Positions 1 through 9,012 of a stretch of 41,628 bases of DNA are shown here, piece after piece. Origin of the DNA: Bacillota bacterium (GTDB taxonomy: Bacteria; Bacillota; Clostridia; Clostridiales; Clostridiaceae); NCBI GenBank assembly GCA_023399035.1, contig JAEWQX010000142.1, positions 1 through 41,628 on the forward strand, given 5' to 3'. Numbering within the stretch: position 1 is the first letter of the stretch; every line of letters starts with the position of its first letter. The position numbers and the translations under genes are program-made. The notes beneath the pieces were generated by a model. That model was not told the origin of the DNA, did not search any database, and saw nothing but the letters and a program-made list of their open reading frames with translations.

Positions 1-11
1 CCAAATAAAGA

Positions 12-42
12 AGCTCAGTATTGATAAAATCAATACTGAGCT
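12..42. terminator. Hairpin at left edge, possible terminator
   Basis: A perfect 14-bp stem (12-25 with 29-42) with a 3-nt loop is followed on the plus strand by ataatattttc, only a weak U-tract. It could end a gene lying left of the window, or sit downstream of the valS terminator. Its direction cannot be decided from this window. Confidence 0.4.
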
Positions 43-122
43 ATAATATTTTCAAAACTTATTGGGAAACCTATTTGATGAATAGGTATAATATTATTAG
101 TGTTCATATTAATATTATGCGC

Positions 123-162
123 AAAAAAGAGAATTCAAATTTATTTTTGAATTCTCTTTTTT
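123..162 (-). terminator. Intrinsic terminator of valS
   Basis: A 17-bp perfect stem (123-139 with 146-162) with a 6-nt loop starts about 55 bp past the valS stop. Both arms end in runs of A or T, so the minus-strand transcript ends in CTCTTTTTT. The symmetric A/T tails mean it could work in both directions. Confidence 0.8.
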
Positions 163-215
163 CATCGGCTAGTATCAAACTTGTTTTGATACAGCCCCTT
201 CTTTATTTATATTTA

Positions 216-2858
216 TTAGTTTAATGCTTCAATTCTTACTTTAACAGCTTCAAGCATTTCAACATATTTAACTCTCTTTTCTTTTTCTGCATTTACTACA
301 GCTTCTGGAGCTTTAGCAACGAAACCTTGATTTCCTAATTTCTTATCTATTCTTTCGATTTCGCCTTCAAGCTTTTTAACTTCTTTATTTAATCTATCAA
401 GTTCTTTTTCCTTATCAACAAGGTCTAAAAGTGGCATGAATAATTCTCCACCCTTAACTACTAGTGATACAGCATTTGCAGGAACTAATGACTTATCTTC
501 TATAAATTCAACTTCTGAAGCTGAAGCTAATTTTTCCATATAAGATGCACCATTTGTAAATGCTTCTTTAGCATATTCACTTATATAAGCTATAACTTTA
601 GCTTTTCTTGAAGGTGGTACATTCATTTCAGCTCTTACATTTCTTAAGCCTTTGATAGCTTCTATTATATATGCCATGTTTTCTTCTGATTCCTTATCAA
701 CTAAAGCTTCATCAAATTCTGGCCATGCAGCATTTACTATTGTTTCTTCATCAGTTAAGTGAGTGTAGATTTCTTCTGTAATGAATGGCATTGCTGGATG
801 TAATAATTTTAATCCTGTTACTAAAACAGTGTTTAATACATTATAAACTACGCCCTTAGCTTTTTCATCTTCACCATAGAATACTGGCTTGATAAGTTCT
901 ATATACCAGTCACAGAATTCTGTCCACATGAAGTCATAAACCTTTGACATTGCAATTCCAAGTTCATATTTTTCCATGTTTTCAGTAACTTCTTTAACTA
1001 ATGTATTCATTTCTGATAATATCCATTTATCAGCTAATGAATATTCTCTGCAGTCTTTATACTTGTTCATGATTTCCTTGTCAAGGTTCATCATAACAAA
1101 TCTTGAAGCATTCCAAATCTTATTAGCAAAGTTTCTTGAAGCTTCAACTCTTTCTGGATAATATCTCATGTCATTTCCTGGAGCATTACCAGTAGCAATC
1201 ATGAATCTTAATGCATCTGCACCATATTGATCTATTACTTCAAGTGGATCAACACCATTTCCTAATGACTTACTCATCTTTCTACCTTGAGAGTCTCTGA
1301 TAAGTCCATGTATAAGTACAGTATGGAATGGAGTTTCTCCCATGCAGTGTAATCCTGAGAATATCATTCTTGCAACCCAGAAGAAAATTATATCGTGTCC
1401 AGTAACTAATACACTGTTTGGATAGAAATAATCTAAGTCTTCTGTCTTGTTTGGCCATCCTAAAGTTGAGAAAGGCCATAATGCTGAAGAGAACCAAGTA
1501 TCAAGAACGTCTTTATCTTGTTCTATATTTGTGCTGCCACATTTTGTACATTTGCATGGTTCATTTTCTAATACCATCATTTCACCACAGTCCTGACAGT
1601 AGTAAACTGGTATTCTGTGTCCCCACCATAATTGTCTTGAAATACACCAATCTTGAATGTTTTCCATCCAGTTGAAGTATGTTTTATCAAATCTTTCTGG
1701 AACGAACTTAGTTTCACCATTTTTAACAACTTCTATAGCTGGCTTAGCTAATTCATCCATCTTAACATCCCATTGCTTAGATATTATTGGTTCTACTGTA
1801 GTACCACATCTGTCATGTGTTCCAACATTATGAACGTGATCTTTAATCTTAACTAAAAGACCTGCTTCTTCTAAGTCCTTAACTATAGCTTTTCTTGCTT
1901 CATATCTGTCAAGTCCTTTATATTTTCCGCCTTTTTCGTTAATTATTCCCTTGTCATCCATAACTCTGATTATTTCAAGATTGTGTCTCTTTCCTACTTC
2001 AAAGTCATTAGGGTCATGAGCTGGAGTCATCTTAACTGCACCAGTACCAAATTCTAAGTCTACATAGTCATCTCCAACTATAGGGATTTCTCTATTTACA
2101 AGTGGTAATATTACAGTCTTTCCTATTAAATGTTTATATCTTTCATCGTTAGGGTTAACAGCTACACCACTATCTCCAAGTAATGTTTCAGGTCTTGTTG
2201 TTGCAATTTCAAGATATCCGCTTCCATCAGCTAATGGGTAGTTGATATGCCAGAAATGACCTGCTTGTTCTTCATATTCGATTTCAGCATCAGATAACGC
2301 TGTCTGACAGTGAGTACACCAGTTAGTTATTCTATTTCCTTGATAAATTAAACCTTCGTTATATAACTTAACAAATACATGCTTTACAGCTGCACTTAAG
2401 TTTTCGTCCATTGTGAAAGCTTCTCTTGTAAAGTCAGCAGAAACACCAAGCTTTTTAACTTGATTTCTTATTGTAGCTCTGTATTTATCGCTCCATTCCC
2501 AAACTTTTTCAAGGAATGCTTCTCTTCCCATCTCTTTTTTGTCATATCCCTGCTCAGCAAGCATATTTGCAACCTTAACTTCTGTTGCAATAGATGCATG
2601 GTCTTCACCTGGAAGCCATAATGTACAGTAACCCTGCATTCTCTTAAATCTTATAAGCATATCCTGAAGTGTGTCATCAAATGCATGACCTAAGTGAAGC
2701 TGTCCTGTTATATTTGGAGGTGGCATTACTATTGTAAATGGCTTTTTGCTTTTATCCACCTTAGGTGTAAAGTATTTTTTTTCTTCCCATGTCTTATAAA
2801 TTCTGTCTTCGAATTCTTTTGGATCATATGTAGTTGATATGTTTTTTATTTCTGACAT
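216..2858 (-). CDS. valS: Valine--tRNA ligase (ValRS)
   Basis: This class I aminoacyl-tRNA synthetase charges tRNA-Val in the cytosol and edits mischarged threonine. The 880-residue length is normal for the family. The HIGH-type motif HLGHA is near residues 55-59, and the CP1 editing domain carries TTRPET near 220. A zinc knuckle has two CxxC pairs (about 421/424 and 437/440), followed by DVLDTWFSSALWP and the KMSKS loop near 527. The last 70 residues are a charged coiled coil typical of ValRS. The ATG follows a good GGAGG. Upstream lie a valine T-box and a promoter, so expression should rise when uncharged tRNA-Val accumulates. The gene is monocistronic, closed by the hairpin at 123-162. Confidence 0.98.
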   Translation of the reverse strand: MSEIKNISTTYDPKEFEDRIYKTWEEKKYFTPKVDKSKKPFTIVMPPPNITGQLHLGHAFDDTLQDMLIRFKRMQGYCTLWLPGEDHASIATEVKVANMLAEQGYDKKEMGREAFLEKVWEWSDKYRATIRNQVKKLGVSADFTREAFTMDENLSAAVKHVFVKLYNEGLIYQGNRITNWCTHCQTALSDAEIEYEEQAGHFWHINYPLADGSGYLEIATTRPETLLGDSGVAVNPNDERYKHLIGKTVILPLVNREIPIVGDDYVDLEFGTGAVKMTPAHDPNDFEVGKRHNLEIIRVMDDKGIINEKGGKYKGLDRYEARKAIVKDLEEAGLLVKIKDHVHNVGTHDRCGTTVEPIISKQWDVKMDELAKPAIEVVKNGETKFVPERFDKTYFNWMENIQDWCISRQLWWGHRIPVYYCQDCGEMMVLENEPCKCTKCGSTNIEQDKDVLDTWFSSALWPFSTLGWPNKTEDLDYFYPNSVLVTGHDIIFFWVARMIFSGLHCMGETPFHTVLIHGLIRDSQGRKMSKSLGNGVDPLEVIDQYGADALRFMIATGNAPGNDMRYYPERVEASRNFANKIWNASRFVMMNLDKEIMNKYKDCREYSLADKWILSEMNTLVKEVTENMEKYELGIAMSKVYDFMWTEFCDWYIELIKPVFYGEDEKAKGVVYNVLNTVLVTGLKLLHPAMPFITEEIYTHLTDEETIVNAAWPEFDEALVDKESEENMAYIIEAIKGLRNVRAEMNVPPSRKAKVIAYISEYAKEAFTNGASYMEKLASASEVEFIEDKSLVPANAVSLVVKGGELFMPLLDLVDKEKELDRLNKEVKKLEGEIERIDKKLGNQGFVAKAPEAVVNAEKEKRVKYVEMLEAVKVRIEALN

Positions 2859-2881
2859 TCTCTTTCCTCCAAGCTTATTCA

Positions 2882-3171
2882 GTTAACAGGTAACAAGTAA
2901 TAGTTAACAGTTATCGAAGATATTTCTTCGAAATATCTTTTATTATTTTTTCACTGTTAATTGCCTATTATCACATGTAAACTGAAGTTATTCTATTATT
3001 AAAATTCTTTAAGAATTTTATTTACTATTTTTATAATTCAATTTTAATAAAGGATGATATTTAATTATTATTAGCTGATATTCTAGAAGAATATCAAAGT
3101 AATATATCCCCAAAAATCTCCTGGGAGATTTTTATCCTTTAACTGCTAACTGTAAATTGTTAACTCATAAC
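2882..3171. repeat. MITE-like hairpin-rich repeat, copy 1
   Basis: A 290-bp non-coding segment between the T-box terminator and the valS ribosome binding site. Its ends are imperfect inverted repeats rich in GTTAAC (left from 2882; right arm read inward from 3171). The interior is a chain of short palindromes: GATATTTCttcGAAATATC, AAAATTCTTtaAGAATTTT, a GATATTC/GAATATC pair and AAAATCTCC/GGGAGATTTT. The left end matches, at roughly 21 of 29 positions, the inward-read right end of the copy at 10913-11038. No ORF is present, so any movement would need proteins supplied in trans. Confidence 0.6.
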
Positions 3172-3173
3172 TA

Positions 3174-3420
3174 AAAAAAGAGCCTCATCCTTAAAAGGAC
3201 GAAGACTCGCGTTACCACCTTTATTTCCACGCAAATACATAAATTTATATACTCTGATGGACTCTTAATTTAAATAACGATTTAGACAACCGTCTTCAGC
3301 TACTGTATTTCACTGAAGAAGCTCAAAAGCTACCTTCGAAACTTTCCACATAAGGGTTTTCAGCTTATCCCTCTCTCTTATGATGCTTTTAAATTTCTAC
3401 TCCTCTTTATCACTGCTTAT
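3174..3420 (-). promoter_or_regulatory. T-box leader controlling valS (GUA specifier)
   Basis: Read on the minus strand, this has a GATAAAGAGGAGTAG start, the AGAGAG purine motif of Stem I, the conserved T-box GGTGGTAACGCG and a terminator with a U-tract. The lower Stem I pairs AAAAGC (complement of 3385-3390) with GCTTTT (complement of 3325-3330). Immediately 5' of that GCTTTT is GTA (complement of 3331-3333), in specifier position, which is a valine codon. In this family, uncharged cognate tRNA binds the specifier and the UGGN bulge and stabilises the antiterminator. The terminator is 3174-3208. Confidence 0.93.
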
Positions 3421-3446
3421 TGCAATTATTTCTTTTTCATTACTTT

Positions 3447-3475
3447 ATGATATATTAATCAATTTATTTTGTCAA
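3447..3475 (-). promoter_or_regulatory. Sigma-A promoter of the valS T-box transcript
   Basis: On the minus strand, TTGACA (complement of 3470-3475) and TATCAT (complement of 3447-3452) are separated by 17 bp. This is a near-consensus vegetative promoter, about 30 nt before the start of the T-box. Confidence 0.8.
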
Positions 3476-3579
3476 TAATCTATATATTATCTTAATAAAT
3501 ATCATATAATAGTATTAAATCCGTACTAATATAAAAATTATAATTATAAAAACTCTTTACAAAGGAACTGATTTAATTT

Positions 3580-3867
3580 ATGAAAGTATTAATTATGAAG
3601 ATCACATTACGTGCATCATGGGTTCATTCACTTAAAGAAAAAAGAATGGTTGTCAAAAGTATAGTTCAAAAATTAAGAAATAAGTTTAATATATCAGCAG
3701 CAGAAGCTGCAAGTCAAGATATATATCAGACAATAGTAATCGGCATTGCTGGAATATGTGGTGACAGCGCTCATTCAGATTCTACCATGGAACACATAAT
3801 AACTTTTATAGAAAACAATACAGATGCAGAAATAACAAATATCGAAAAAGACGAAGATGCTTTCTAA
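3580..3867 (+). CDS. DUF503 family protein (YlxP-like)
   Basis: This is a 95-residue protein of the DUF503 family, whose Bacillus member YlxP is encoded near rbfA and truB and has been linked to ribosome or RNA metabolism; its exact role is not settled. The family pattern is visible: a short N-terminal strand, then HSLKEKRMVVKSIVQKLRNK near residues 16-35, FNISAAEAASQD, the IVIGIAGI strand and a C-terminal helix. The start used has AAAGGA 13 nt upstream; a second ATG at 3595 would lose five residues. Here the gene is away from the usual translation operon and convergent with the S66 peptidase gene. Confidence 0.85.
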   Translation: MKVLIMKITLRASWVHSLKEKRMVVKSIVQKLRNKFNISAAEAASQDIYQTIVIGIAGICGDSAHSDSTMEHIITFIENNTDAEITNIEKDEDAF

Positions 3868-3883
3868 AAGTTTCATCGTCTTT
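3847..3883. terminator. Hairpin shared by convergent genes
   Basis: AAAGACGA (3847-3854) pairs with TCGTCTTT (3876-3883) around an imperfect interior, overlapping the DUF503 stop codon. On the minus strand the right-hand side reads CGTCTTTTTCG, a reasonable U-tract for the peptidase gene ending at 3906. It is weaker than other terminators here because only eight outer pairs are perfect. Confidence 0.45.
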
Positions 3884-3905
3884 CACCTTAAATAATATTT
3901 ATATA

Positions 3906-4769
3906 TTATCTGCTCAATATTAATCCTTCTCCAATTACAATACATTTAGAATCTTTACCATGTCCTATCTCATCACTTTTCACAATAGGAATGTCTTTAT
4001 TATCTACAATGCTTTTAACAAGTTCTACAATACCTGGAGAGTAATTTTTCCTTTCCATTTCAGTATAGCTTCCAAGAATTATTCCTCGTATCTTTTTAAA
4101 GATTCCCAAATGCTTATACTGCGTAAGATAAGTAGCCATTTTAGCAGCATCTCCACTGAAACTCTCCAAAAATAGTATTTTATCTTGAAAATCCGGCATA
4201 TACTCTGTTCCTGCAAGCTTTAATAAACATCTTATATTTCCTCCAAGAACTATGCCCTCCATATGACTTCCCTGTATCCATTCATAATTGAAATTTAAAA
4301 TTGAATCATTGCCCCTAATAAATGTATCTTTAAAATTCCTGATCTGTTCCTCTCCAAATGTATCACATAAATTTCTCACCTGATATAAATAAGATTTAAC
4401 GCCAGCCTTGCAGTATAGAGAATTAATAACGACCGTCAAATCACTATATCCAAAGTATGGTTTATAATTTTCCTTGATTTCTTCAAAATTTAAATACTCT
4501 AAAATCTGATTGGATAAATCTCCTCCTGATACATCAAATATAGCCTTGGTATTCTTATCCCTATAAAAATTCATCAGAGCATCTGCTCTTTCTTTTCCTG
4601 TACCATTAAAAGAAGAATATTTCTTATATATTTTTTCACTTAAACATATATTAAGTCCTAGTTTATTTAAGATATCAACCAATTCTGATATTTTATCTTT
4701 CATCCCTTCATCCAAACCATTTGAACATGCTACTATACCTACTGTATCTCCCTTTGATAATATCTTCAT
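3906..4769 (-). CDS. S66 family peptidase (LD-carboxypeptidase / MccF-like)
   Basis: This is a serine peptidase of family S66, which includes LdcA (removes the terminal D-Ala from murein tetrapeptides during recycling) and MccF (cleaves microcin C-type acyl-adenylates). Visible features are the N-terminal GDTVGIVACS segment, SGGDLSNQIL near 81-90 at the place of the family's RGG motif, and the nucleophile Ser109 in YFGYSDLT. LFLESFSGD supplies the catalytic Glu and DEIGHG near the C-terminus supplies His. At 287 residues it is slightly shorter than typical (about 300-350). There is no signal peptide, so it is probably cytosolic. The substrate cannot be decided from sequence. Confidence 0.85.
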   Translation of the reverse strand: MKILSKGDTVGIVACSNGLDEGMKDKISELVDILNKLGLNICLSEKIYKKYSSFNGTGKERADALMNFYRDKNTKAIFDVSGGDLSNQILEYLNFEEIKENYKPYFGYSDLTVVINSLYCKAGVKSYLYQVRNLCDTFGEEQIRNFKDTFIRGNDSILNFNYEWIQGSHMEGIVLGGNIRCLLKLAGTEYMPDFQDKILFLESFSGDAAKMATYLTQYKHLGIFKKIRGIILGSYTEMERKNYSPGIVELVKSIVDNKDIPIVKSDEIGHGKDSKCIVIGEGLILSR

Positions 4770-4845
4770 ATTTATCCTCCTACGTTCTCATTCTATATTA
4801 AATAATAAAGTTATCTATAAAAAAATCAACTTTATATTAATTTTT

Positions 4846-6435
4846 CTATAAAAACAGCCACTTATCCATGTCTTTAATATTTTCATCTATTATGGGCCTG
4901 AATTCCATAAGACTTAGTATATCTCTTTCAATATCTATCCCTGGAGCAGCTTCTACAAGATGGATTCCGTCTTCTTTTAGCACAAATACAGCTCTTTCTG
5001 TTATATACATAACTTCCTGACCAGATTTTACAGCATTCTCTCCACTAAAGGTAATCTGTTCAACCCTTTTCTTGAATTTCTTATTAATTCCTTCTTTTTC
5101 TATGCTAAATTTTCCATCTACAATATTTACCTTAAGACCTTTTGCTGTAAAAGTACCACAGAAAATCACCTTTCCTGTGTTTTGTGTTATATCTATGAAC
5201 CCCCCGCATCCAGCCAGCTTTCGTCCAAACCTGCTTACATTTATATTTCCCTCTCTATCGCATTCCGCCATGCCTAAAAAAGCTATATCCAGACCACCTC
5301 CATCATAAAAATCAAACTGACTGATCTGATCAAGGATACATTCAGGCTTTAAAGACGATCCAAATTTCTTTCCGCTTTGAGGTATTCCCCCAACTGGTCC
5401 TGGCTCAACTGTCAAAGTAATATACTTATCTATTCCCAATTCTGAAGCTACTTTTGAAACTTCCTCTGGTATACCTATTCCTATATTTACAATACTGCCT
5501 TTCCTCAATTCCATTGCAGCTCTTCTTCCAATTACTTTTCTTATTTCTAATTCCTTACTAATATGACTATCAATAACTTTATCAACATATGGAAAACTTG
5601 ATTTTTTATCTACTGAATTTATTTTGCTGCCAGAGCATAAAATTTCTGAACATGATGTAATCATAGAATCATATTCCGTTCCAAGCACCTGTTCTTTTTC
5701 ATTTTCATCTGCAACTTCAATGATATAATCAACATAAATTTTAGGTATCTTCACATTTCTGCATTTCATTTCATTATTAGGCACAATTTTATCAACCTGT
5801 ACTATTACAATTCCTCCGCAATTTCTTACTGCCTGAGCAATCTGCAGTGCTTCAGAATATGTTGCTTCTTTATCCATGGATACATTTCCACTTTCATCGC
5901 AGTAGCTTGCCTTTATAAAAGCTGCATTTATATTTGTGTGATGATATAAAAGAAATTCATATCCTTTGATTTTTATCAGCTCAACTATATTTTCTCTGCT
6001 TTTTTCATTTACCTTTCCGCCTTCAATCCTTGGGTCTACAAATGTATTCAGCCCTACCCTGCTTATTGTAAATCCTGATTTCCTCGCTATGTCCCTGAAT
6101 ATATTGCACATTACTCCCTGTGGCAGATTATACCCTTCTACAATATTACTGCTCATCATTTCAGCAAGTCTTGGTGCCAGATTAAAATGTCCTCCTATAA
6201 CTCTTTTAATAAGACCCTTGTGAGCAAGATGATTTAAGCCTCTGCTGCTTCCATCCCCCTGTCCTGCTGCAAACATAAGTGTCAAATTCTTTGGCTCTCC
6301 CTTTTCAATATACCTTTCCTCCAGTGCTTTAATTAGGCTTTCAGGAACTGAAAGTCCTGCAAATCCTGAAACTGCTATAACATCATCATCTTTTATCAAC
6401 AATGCAGCTCTTTTAGAATCAATAAATTCTGCCAT
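4846..6435 (-). CDS. Class I CoA-transferase, fused alpha-beta (propionate/acetate type)
   Basis: A single 529-residue chain holds both CoA-transferase halves, as in YdiF and propionate CoA-transferase. The alpha half starts SGFAGLSVPESL and has FAAGQGDGSS near 55-64. The beta half starts near 295 and carries VEPGPVGGIP, where Glu344 is the expected nucleophile forming the glutamyl-CoA intermediate. Such enzymes move CoA between short-chain acyl-CoAs and acetate, fitting a fermentative clostridial metabolism; the exact acyl group is not readable. The ATG follows GGGGA. The S66 gene lies 76 bp downstream on the same strand, so co-transcription is possible. No strong terminator is seen between them. 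Confidence 0.9.
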   Translation of the reverse strand: MAEFIDSKRAALLIKDDDVIAVSGFAGLSVPESLIKALEERYIEKGEPKNLTLMFAAGQGDGSSRGLNHLAHKGLIKRVIGGHFNLAPRLAEMMSSNIVEGYNLPQGVMCNIFRDIARKSGFTISRVGLNTFVDPRIEGGKVNEKSRENIVELIKIKGYEFLLYHHTNINAAFIKASYCDESGNVSMDKEATYSEALQIAQAVRNCGGIVIVQVDKIVPNNEMKCRNVKIPKIYVDYIIEVADENEKEQVLGTEYDSMITSCSEILCSGSKINSVDKKSSFPYVDKVIDSHISKELEIRKVIGRRAAMELRKGSIVNIGIGIPEEVSKVASELGIDKYITLTVEPGPVGGIPQSGKKFGSSLKPECILDQISQFDFYDGGGLDIAFLGMAECDREGNINVSRFGRKLAGCGGFIDITQNTGKVIFCGTFTAKGLKVNIVDGKFSIEKEGINKKFKKRVEQITFSGENAVKSGQEVMYITERAVFVLKEDGIHLVEAAPGIDIERDILSLMEFRPIIDENIKDMDKWLFL

Positions 6436-6567
6436 AATAAATCCCCTTAAATATTGATATCAATTTATTAATACTAAACTATATTAGTATAGATTCTTCT
6501 TTACTATTTCAAAAAAATATAGTGCATTATTATCAGATATGTATATTATCTTATTAATATTAAAGTA

Positions 6568-6630
6568 AAAATCAATGATATGTATTCAATCTTCTGTAAT
6601 TACATTATTTTATACTTATCATTGATTTTA
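6568..6630 (-). terminator. Long-loop hairpin after the aldolase-like gene
   Basis: A 13-bp perfect inverted repeat (6568-6580 with 6618-6630) encloses a loop of about 37 nt in the 239-bp gap upstream of the CoA-transferase gene. On the minus strand the second arm ends TTTTACTTT, so it may terminate the aldolase-like transcript. The long loop makes this uncertain; it could also be an operator for the CoA-transferase gene. Confidence 0.45.
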
Positions 6631-6674
6631 TTAAAAATTCCTAGACTATTTTATTATCTATTATCCTATATCAT

Positions 6675-7295
6675 TCATGATTTAATTTCTTCTATATCAA
6701 GTCTGTTTGGTTCTTTAAACTGATTTAAAATCAGAACCTTATAATATATTTCTGCAACATCCTCTACATATCTAGCCTTTGTTAAAACTTCATCAATATT
6801 ATTGCTTGTTATTACAACACCGTGCCTTTCCAATAAGCATACATCATTTTTGCTAAGAGGTTCTATCACACTTTTTGCAAGGGCTAATGTCTGTGCTTTT
6901 TCATAAGGTGCAACATATATATATCCTCCATAATGCCTTGAATCTGCAACTATTGGAGGTATCACCTTATTTGCCACTGCAAATACAGTTGCATATAAAG
7001 AATGAACATACATCACAGATTTTACATCTTTCTTTTGTTTATATATTTCAAGATGTAGAAGTATTTCACGGCTTGGTTTTCTGCCTTTTTCAATTTCCAC
7101 TTCTTTTCCATTTTGATCCACAATACAGATTCCTTCTGGTTTTAGTTCACTTCTGCTGATCTGAGATGGGGTAATCAAAATATATCCTGTTGTTGAATCA
7201 CGTATGCTGAAGCTTCCTGTTTTTTCTTTACATAAACCATATTTTTCTGCATCCTGCGCTATCTTTACAAGCTTTATTCGTAAATTTTCTAACAA
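6675..7295 (-). CDS. Class II aldolase/adducin family protein, variant zinc site
   Basis: A 206-residue protein with the class II aldolase (FucA/AraD) fold. PSREILLHLEIY (74-85) holds the catalytic Glu77, followed by MYVHSLYATVFA, and LLERHG gives His158. In fuculose-phosphate aldolase the metal is held by His-x-His plus a later His. Here the first position is Tyr96 and only His98 and His158 remain, so classic zinc-dependent aldol cleavage is in doubt. I place the start at TTG 7295 because GGAGG (7304-7308) lies 8 nt upstream. The longer ATG frame at 7310 has no Shine-Dalgarno and overlaps GGAGG. Substrate unknown. Confidence 0.8.
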   Translation of the reverse strand: MLENLRIKLVKIAQDAEKYGLCKEKTGSFSIRDSTTGYILITPSQISRSELKPEGICIVDQNGKEVEIEKGRKPSREILLHLEIYKQKKDVKSVMYVHSLYATVFAVANKVIPPIVADSRHYGGYIYVAPYEKAQTLALAKSVIEPLSKNDVCLLERHGVVITSNNIDEVLTKARYVEDVAEIYYKVLILNQFKEPNRLDIEEIKS

Positions 7296-7496
7296 ATTCA
7301 ACGCCTCCATTAATTTTTACAGATAATTAAATAAATATTTAATAAAAAGTTTGTTATTTTTTTATCAATTATATGTGCTTTTTCCCAATTTTTAATATAG
7401 ATATATTTTTCATAGTACATTATATGAATATATATATTTCCTGCTACTAAACATTAGTACAGATTTAAAAATTATAATTTAATTTTTAAAATTAAG

Positions 7497-7542
7497 CACA
7501 AAAAAATCCTGTATAAACTGCAGTTACGCAGTTTATACAGGA
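7497..7542 (-). terminator. Intrinsic terminator of nox
   Basis: A perfect 15-bp stem (7507-7521 with 7528-7542) with a 6-nt loop is followed on the minus strand by TTTTTTTGTG. It lies 30 bp beyond the nox stop codon. Confidence 0.9.
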
Positions 7543-7571
7543 AATTATTATGCCCTATTTACTTCTATTAA

Positions 7572-8903
7572 TTAAAGAGCCTTTAATGCTACAGTATTTA
7601 ATAAGCTCCAAGGCTTGTTAAAATGAGGTTGGAAGAAGAAATCTGTCATTGCTAATTCTTCAACTGTCATTTCATTTTGTATAACTACAGATAAAGTATT
7701 CATATATTGAGTAAGGTCTACATTTGAACAGATTTGTCCTCCAATAACTCTTCTGCTGTCCTTATCAAATACAAGCTTTATAGTTGCTGACTCATATGTT
7801 GGCATGAATTCTGGTCTATAATTATCAGTTACAGTAACGCTGTCTACATTTATAGAAGTTGTTAATCTAGCACCTTCTTCTGTTAAACCTGTAGAAGCTA
7901 TGCACTTTTCGTAAATCTTAATTCCTGAAGTTCCTTGAGTTCCCATGTACTTAAGAGTAGGATTTACTATATTTTTTGCTACTAATGTTCCCATTCTTAC
8001 AGCATTTGTTGCAAGTGGAATATATCTTTCTTCCTTAGCAGGATTGTATTTAACAACACAACAATCTCCTGCTGCAAAGACATCTTCTCTGCTTGTTCTC
8101 ATATATTCATCTATGATTATAGCACCATTGCTCAATGTATCTAATTTACCTTTAACAAGGTTTGTATTTGGCGCAAATCCAATACATAATACAACTAAGT
8201 CACCTTTATAAATTCCATTGTCTGTCACAACTTCAGTAACCTTTCCATCTTCACCATTGAACTTTTGTACTTTTTCTCCTAAAACTAAGTTTACACCTCT
8301 GTCTGCAAATTCTTTTTCAGCCACATCAGTGAATTCTTTATCAAGGTATTTAGCCATTATTCTCTTTTCTGCGTCTATAAGAGTAACGTTTTTCCCTTGC
8401 ATTTCAAATGCTTCAACTAATTCTACACCAATGTATCCTGCTCCGATAACTATAACGTTCTTAGCATCTTTTGATTTTTCGATTATATTTAATGCATGAT
8501 CGTAGTTCTTGCATAATACTATATTTTCAAGATCTCCGCCTTCAAATTTTGGTACTATTGGCCATGAACCTAAAGTTAACACTAATTTATCGTAACTATC
8601 TTCAAATACTTCTTCTGTAAGTAAATTTTGTACTTTTACTTTCTTAGCATCAAAGTCTATATCTAAAACTTCATGCTTCATTTTTGTTACTACACCGCTT
8701 TTAGCTAAATTTTCTGGTGAATTATAGAATAAGCTTTCAGTACTTTCTATAACTTTCCCAACATTTAATGCTATACCACATGATAAAAATGATATGTTAT
8801 CATTCTTTTCATATATAGTTATTTCACTTTCTGGATGTAACTCCTTTAAATTAACGACTGCTGCTGTACCTGCATGTGTGCATCCTACTACTAAAATCTT
8901 CAT
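7572..8903 (-). CDS. nox: NADH oxidase, FAD-dependent (water-forming Nox type)
   Basis: This flavoprotein of the pyridine nucleotide-disulfide oxidoreductase superfamily oxidises NADH with O2. It has the FAD-binding start MKILVVGCTHAGTAA with His10, and a single redox Cys42 in SFLSCGIAL; these match the residues of four-electron, water-forming NADH oxidases. The NAD-binding Rossmann motif VIGAGYIGVELVEAFE is near residues 151-165. The FAD motif FAAGDCC lies near 285-291, followed by a C-terminal dimerisation domain. At 443 residues it is full length. In an anaerobe it probably serves O2 detoxification or NAD+ regeneration; related CoA-disulfide reductases share the fold. The start has GGAGG 8 nt upstream, and the gene is closed by a strong terminator. 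Confidence 0.93.
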   Translation of the reverse strand: MKILVVGCTHAGTAAVVNLKELHPESEITIYEKNDNISFLSCGIALNVGKVIESTESLFYNSPENLAKSGVVTKMKHEVLDIDFDAKKVKVQNLLTEEVFEDSYDKLVLTLGSWPIVPKFEGGDLENIVLCKNYDHALNIIEKSKDAKNVIVIGAGYIGVELVEAFEMQGKNVTLIDAEKRIMAKYLDKEFTDVAEKEFADRGVNLVLGEKVQKFNGEDGKVTEVVTDNGIYKGDLVVLCIGFAPNTNLVKGKLDTLSNGAIIIDEYMRTSREDVFAAGDCCVVKYNPAKEERYIPLATNAVRMGTLVAKNIVNPTLKYMGTQGTSGIKIYEKCIASTGLTEEGARLTTSINVDSVTVTDNYRPEFMPTYESATIKLVFDKDSRRVIGGQICSNVDLTQYMNTLSVVIQNEMTVEELAMTDFFFQPHFNKPWSLLNTVALKAL

Positions 8904-9012
8904 CTATATTCCTCCAAATAAACATCATTAGTAAAATATTGTTGTTTAATATTCATTATTAATTAATAATCATTGTGTTATAGATATTTTATATCTTTCT
9001 TCCACAAAAGTA

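Noticed and set aside
976..1675. Plus-strand reading frames inside valS
   Set aside because: They are antisense to a fully conserved synthetase, have no ribosome binding sites and show no recognisable protein features.
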